Origin: Glycomyces arizonensis DSM 44726
Lineage (GTDB): Bacteria; Actinomycetota; Actinomycetes; Mycobacteriales; Micromonosporaceae
DNA length: 64,000 nt
Direction: 5' to 3'
NCBI RefSeq assembly: GCF_000482705.1
Contig: NZ_AXWO01000014.1
Span: 62,001 to 126,000, forward strand
Shown: positions 62,317 to 64,000 of the stretch, piece by piece
Layout: the number at the start of each line of letters is the position of its first letter
Position numbering within the stretch: the stretch's first letter is position 1
The notes under the pieces: model-generated
Seen by the model: only the letters and a program-made list of their open reading frames with translations
What the model was told of the DNA's origin: nothing
Database searches by the model: none
Made by a program: the position numbers and the translations under genes

Positions 62317-63633
62317 ATGACCGAGAACCCGTCCCGTCCCGCCGATGAGGTCGTCGAGATCGCCCGCGATCTCATCCGCATCGACACCACCAACACCGGC
62401 GACCACGCGACCTCAAAAGGGGAGCGCGCCGCCGCCGAGTACGTCGCCGAGAAGCTCGCCGAGGTGGGCCTCGAACCGAAGATCTACGAGTCCCTGCCCG
62501 GCCGCGCCTCCGTCGCCGCCCGCTACCCGGGCGCCGACCCGAACCGCGGGGCCCTGCTGCTGCACGGCCACCTCGACGTCGTCCCCGCCGAGGCCGACGA
62601 GTGGAGCGTCGACCCCTTCGGCGGCGAGATCTCAGGCGGCTACCTGTGGGGCCGCGGCGCGGTCGACATGAAGGACTTCGACGCGATGCTCCTGGCCGTC
62701 GTCCGCGGCTGGCGCCGCGCGGGGAAGGTCCCGCCGCGCGACCTGGTCCTGCTGTTCACCGCCGACGAGGAGGCCGGTTCCGACCACGGCGCCCGCTTCA
62801 TGGTCGAGGAGCACCCAGAGGTGTTCGACGGGGTCACCGAGGCGATCGGCGAGGTCGGCGGCTTCTCCATGACGCTCGAGAACGACCTGCGCGTCTACGT
62901 TGTCCAGACCGCCGAGAAGGGCCTGGACTGGCTGCGCCTGCGCGCCGCCGGGCGCCCCGGCCACGGCTCGATGCTCCACGACGACAACGCCGTCACGCGC
63001 CTGAGCAGGGCCGTCGCCAACATCGGCCAGCACGACTTCCCGGTCGAGATGACGCCGACGGTGCGCCAGTTCCTCGAATCGGTCTCCGAGCTGACCGGCG
63101 TCGAGTTCGACCCGAACAACCCGGACGAGACGGTCGCGAAGCTCGGCCCGGTCGCGCGCCTGGTGGGCGCGACGCTGCGCAACACCGCGAACCCGACCCG
63201 CCTGAACGCCGGCTACAAGACCAACGTCATCCCGTCCTCGGCCGAGGCCGTCCTCGACTGCCGGTCGCTGCCGGGCCGCAACGACGAGCTCGAGGCGAAG
63301 CTGCGCGAGCTGGCGGGCGAGGGCATCGACTTCGACTACGAGATCCGCCAGGCCGGTATCGAGACCTCCTTCGACGGCCCGCTGGTCGACGCGATGGCCG
63401 AGGCGATCCGCCTGTCCGACCCGGGCGCCAGGACCGTCCCGTACATGCTCTCGGGCGGCACCGACGCGAAGGCCTTCGCGTCGATCGGGATCCGCTGCTT
63501 CGGCTTCGCGCCGCTGAAGCTCCCCGCCGACCTGGACTTCACCGCGCTCTTCCACGGCATCGACGAGCGCGTCCCGATCGAGGGCCTCCAGTTCGGCGTC
63601 ACCGTCATGCACCGTTTCCTTTCGCAGTGCTGA
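62317..63633 (+). CDS. M20 family zinc metallopeptidase, second copy
   Basis: 438 residues, closely similar to the M20 enzyme at 7961-9295. Shared motifs: LIRIDTTN, HGHLDVVPAEADEWSVDPFGG, GRGAVDMKDFDAM, TADEEAGSDHGA, NPTRLNAGYKTNVIP and SGGTDAKAF. It has Met-Lys-Asp after the bridging Asp where the other has Met-Lys-Gly. There is no ribosome site; TAGAAA lies 6 bases before the ATG, so it may be leaderless. It stands alone, unlike the operon copy. Confidence 0.9.
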   Translation: MTENPSRPADEVVEIARDLIRIDTTNTGDHATSKGERAAAEYVAEKLAEVGLEPKIYESLPGRASVAARYPGADPNRGALLLHGHLDVVPAEADEWSVDPFGGEISGGYLWGRGAVDMKDFDAMLLAVVRGWRRAGKVPPRDLVLLFTADEEAGSDHGARFMVEEHPEVFDGVTEAIGEVGGFSMTLENDLRVYVVQTAEKGLDWLRLRAAGRPGHGSMLHDDNAVTRLSRAVANIGQHDFPVEMTPTVRQFLESVSELTGVEFDPNNPDETVAKLGPVARLVGATLRNTANPTRLNAGYKTNVIPSSAEAVLDCRSLPGRNDELEAKLRELAGEGIDFDYEIRQAGIETSFDGPLVDAMAEAIRLSDPGARTVPYMLSGGTDAKAFASIGIRCFGFAPLKLPADLDFTALFHGIDERVPIEGLQFGVTVMHRFLSQC

Positions 63634-63660
63634 CTCTCGCAGAGCTGAACGACTGACCTC

Positions 63661-63694
63661 GGCGGGGGTGGTGAGCATGCTCACCACCCCCGCC
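63661..63694 (+). terminator. Palindromic terminator after the second M20 gene
   Basis: Perfect 34-base palindrome (arms 63661-63677 and 63678-63694), 27 bases after the stop; as RNA it would form a long hairpin with a tiny loop. It also isolates the following ABC-F promoter. Confidence 0.8.
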
Positions 63695-63706
63695 GCACTC
63701 GCCCTC

Positions 63707-63736
63707 TGGACAGGACCCCGCAGCATCCCTTAGCCT
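63707..63736 (+). promoter_or_regulatory. Candidate promoter of the ABC-F leader
   Basis: TGGACA (63707-63712) and TAGCCT (63731-63736) with 18-base spacing. The expected transcription start falls at or next to the leader ATG at 63744, so the leader peptide would be translated from a leaderless message. Confidence 0.55.
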
Positions 63737-63743
63737 CTTAGGC

Positions 63744-63764
63744 ATGTGGCTTTACTTCATTTAG
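63744..63764 (+). CDS. Hexapeptide leader MWLYFI
   Basis: ATG-TGG-CTT-TAC-TTC-ATT-TAG encodes MWLYFI. Codons CTT and ATT and stop TAG are unlike the GC-rich host. The peptide is close in length and makeup to MYLIFM, the MsrD leader that stalls ribosomes with macrolides. It lies 147 bases before the ABC-F start. Likely an attenuator peptide. Confidence 0.6.
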   Translation: MWLYFI

Positions 63765-63911
63765 CGGCCTACAGGGCATCGCGTCGAGCACCGCTCCGTG
63801 AACCCATGCGGCACCGCGCGCCACAGTCTCCTGTCTCTTCATGACCGTGCTTCCGCGTGCGCGCCGCTTCTCCCGTCCCCACACCGTGACCGGCTGCTGC
63901 CTGGAGGCGCC

Positions 63912-64000
63912 TTGCTCCACCGCACTCAACTGTCCATTGCAGAAATCACTAAGCGCTACGGCGACAACCTCGTCCTCGACCGGGTCTCCTTCACCGTCAA
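63912..64000 (+). CDS. ABC-F ATPase, 5' part only
   Basis: The first 29 codons run off the window edge. From TTG at 63912, preceded by GGAGG 4 bases upstream, the frame reads L-L-H-R-T-Q then LSIAEITKRYGDNLVLDRVSFTV. This is the opening strand of an ABC-F ATPase, the family including OleB, TlrC, LmrC and MsrD that protects ribosomes from antibiotics. TGGAG (63902-63906) can pair with CTCCA (63915-63919) across the ribosome site and TTG, a possible weak sequestering hairpin. The Walker motifs lie outside the window. Confidence 0.7.
   Translation, partial: MLHRTQLSIAEITKRYGDNLVLDRVSFTV

Noticed and set aside
1-64000. CRISPR arrays, insertion sequences, prophage genes, tRNA or rRNA
   Set aside because: No spaced direct repeats, transposase, integrase or structural RNA signatures were seen when reading the window.

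Overview
The window reads as chromosomal DNA of a high-GC Gram-positive actinobacterium. Coding density is high, third positions are strongly GC, GTG starts are common, and 4-base start/stop overlaps (ATGA or GTGA) run through most operons. Family-level features agree: an IclR-type glycerol regulator next to glpF-glpK-glpD, LtrA, tandem DUF4232-like lipoproteins, BTAD (AfsR-type) regulators and DrrAB-like exporters. A Glycomyces/Stackebrandtia-like member of the Actinomycetes would fit, but that is a guess. I saw no rRNA, tRNA, CRISPR array, insertion sequence or phage genes.

Layout. 0-5 kb (+): a secreted GH5 cellulase with CBM2, a two-domain lipoprotein, an extended SDR and a membrane-tethered methyltransferase. 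5-15 kb (-): an eight-gene peptide import and peptidase operon (SBP, DppB, DppC, DppD, DppF, M20, S9, S66). 15-19 kb (-): an Excalibur-domain membrane protein, a GlxA/FtrA-type regulator with an isochorismatase-fold hydrolase, and an SMP-30 lactonase. 19-25 kb (+): a hemerythrin fusion, then the glycerol regulon gylR, glpF, glpK, glpD. 25-34 kb: a divergent ArsR/MFS pair around a strong palindrome, a GNAT, a GH42 beta-galactosidase, a sugar ABC importer and its LacI repressor. 34-37 kb (-): a three-part FAD/2Fe-2S amino-acid dehydrogenase. 37-43 kb: a GNAT, a Tet/Otr-type ribosomal protection GTPase with a possible leader ORF, a serpin and small proteins.

43.4-51 kb is the most unusual block. 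It encodes every dedicated step of the 3,5-diaminohexanoate (lysine fermentation) pathway. KamA and Kce lie on the minus strand. Divergently, Kdd, KamD, KamE and Kal lie on the plus strand with a GlmL/MutL-type ATPase likely to service the mutase. Together they would turn lysine plus acetyl-CoA into acetoacetate and crotonyl-CoA, releasing two ammonia. Next comes a nucleotidyltransferase/XRE toxin-antitoxin-like pair (51-52 kb).

52-64 kb: LtrA, a large BTAD/NB-ARC regulator, a convergent drug-type ABC exporter, a membrane protein, a transglutaminase-like protein, a KhtT/KhtU-type cation antiporter and a second M20 peptidase. At the right edge an ABC-F gene begins. It is preceded by a promoter and a hexapeptide ORF (MWLYFI) that resembles the macrolide-sensing MsrD leader.

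Several genes seem to be leaderless, with a -10-like hexamer 6-7 bases before the start codon and no ribosome binding site. Several perfect dyads mark likely operators or terminators. All functional calls rest on motif reading by eye; no database search was run.
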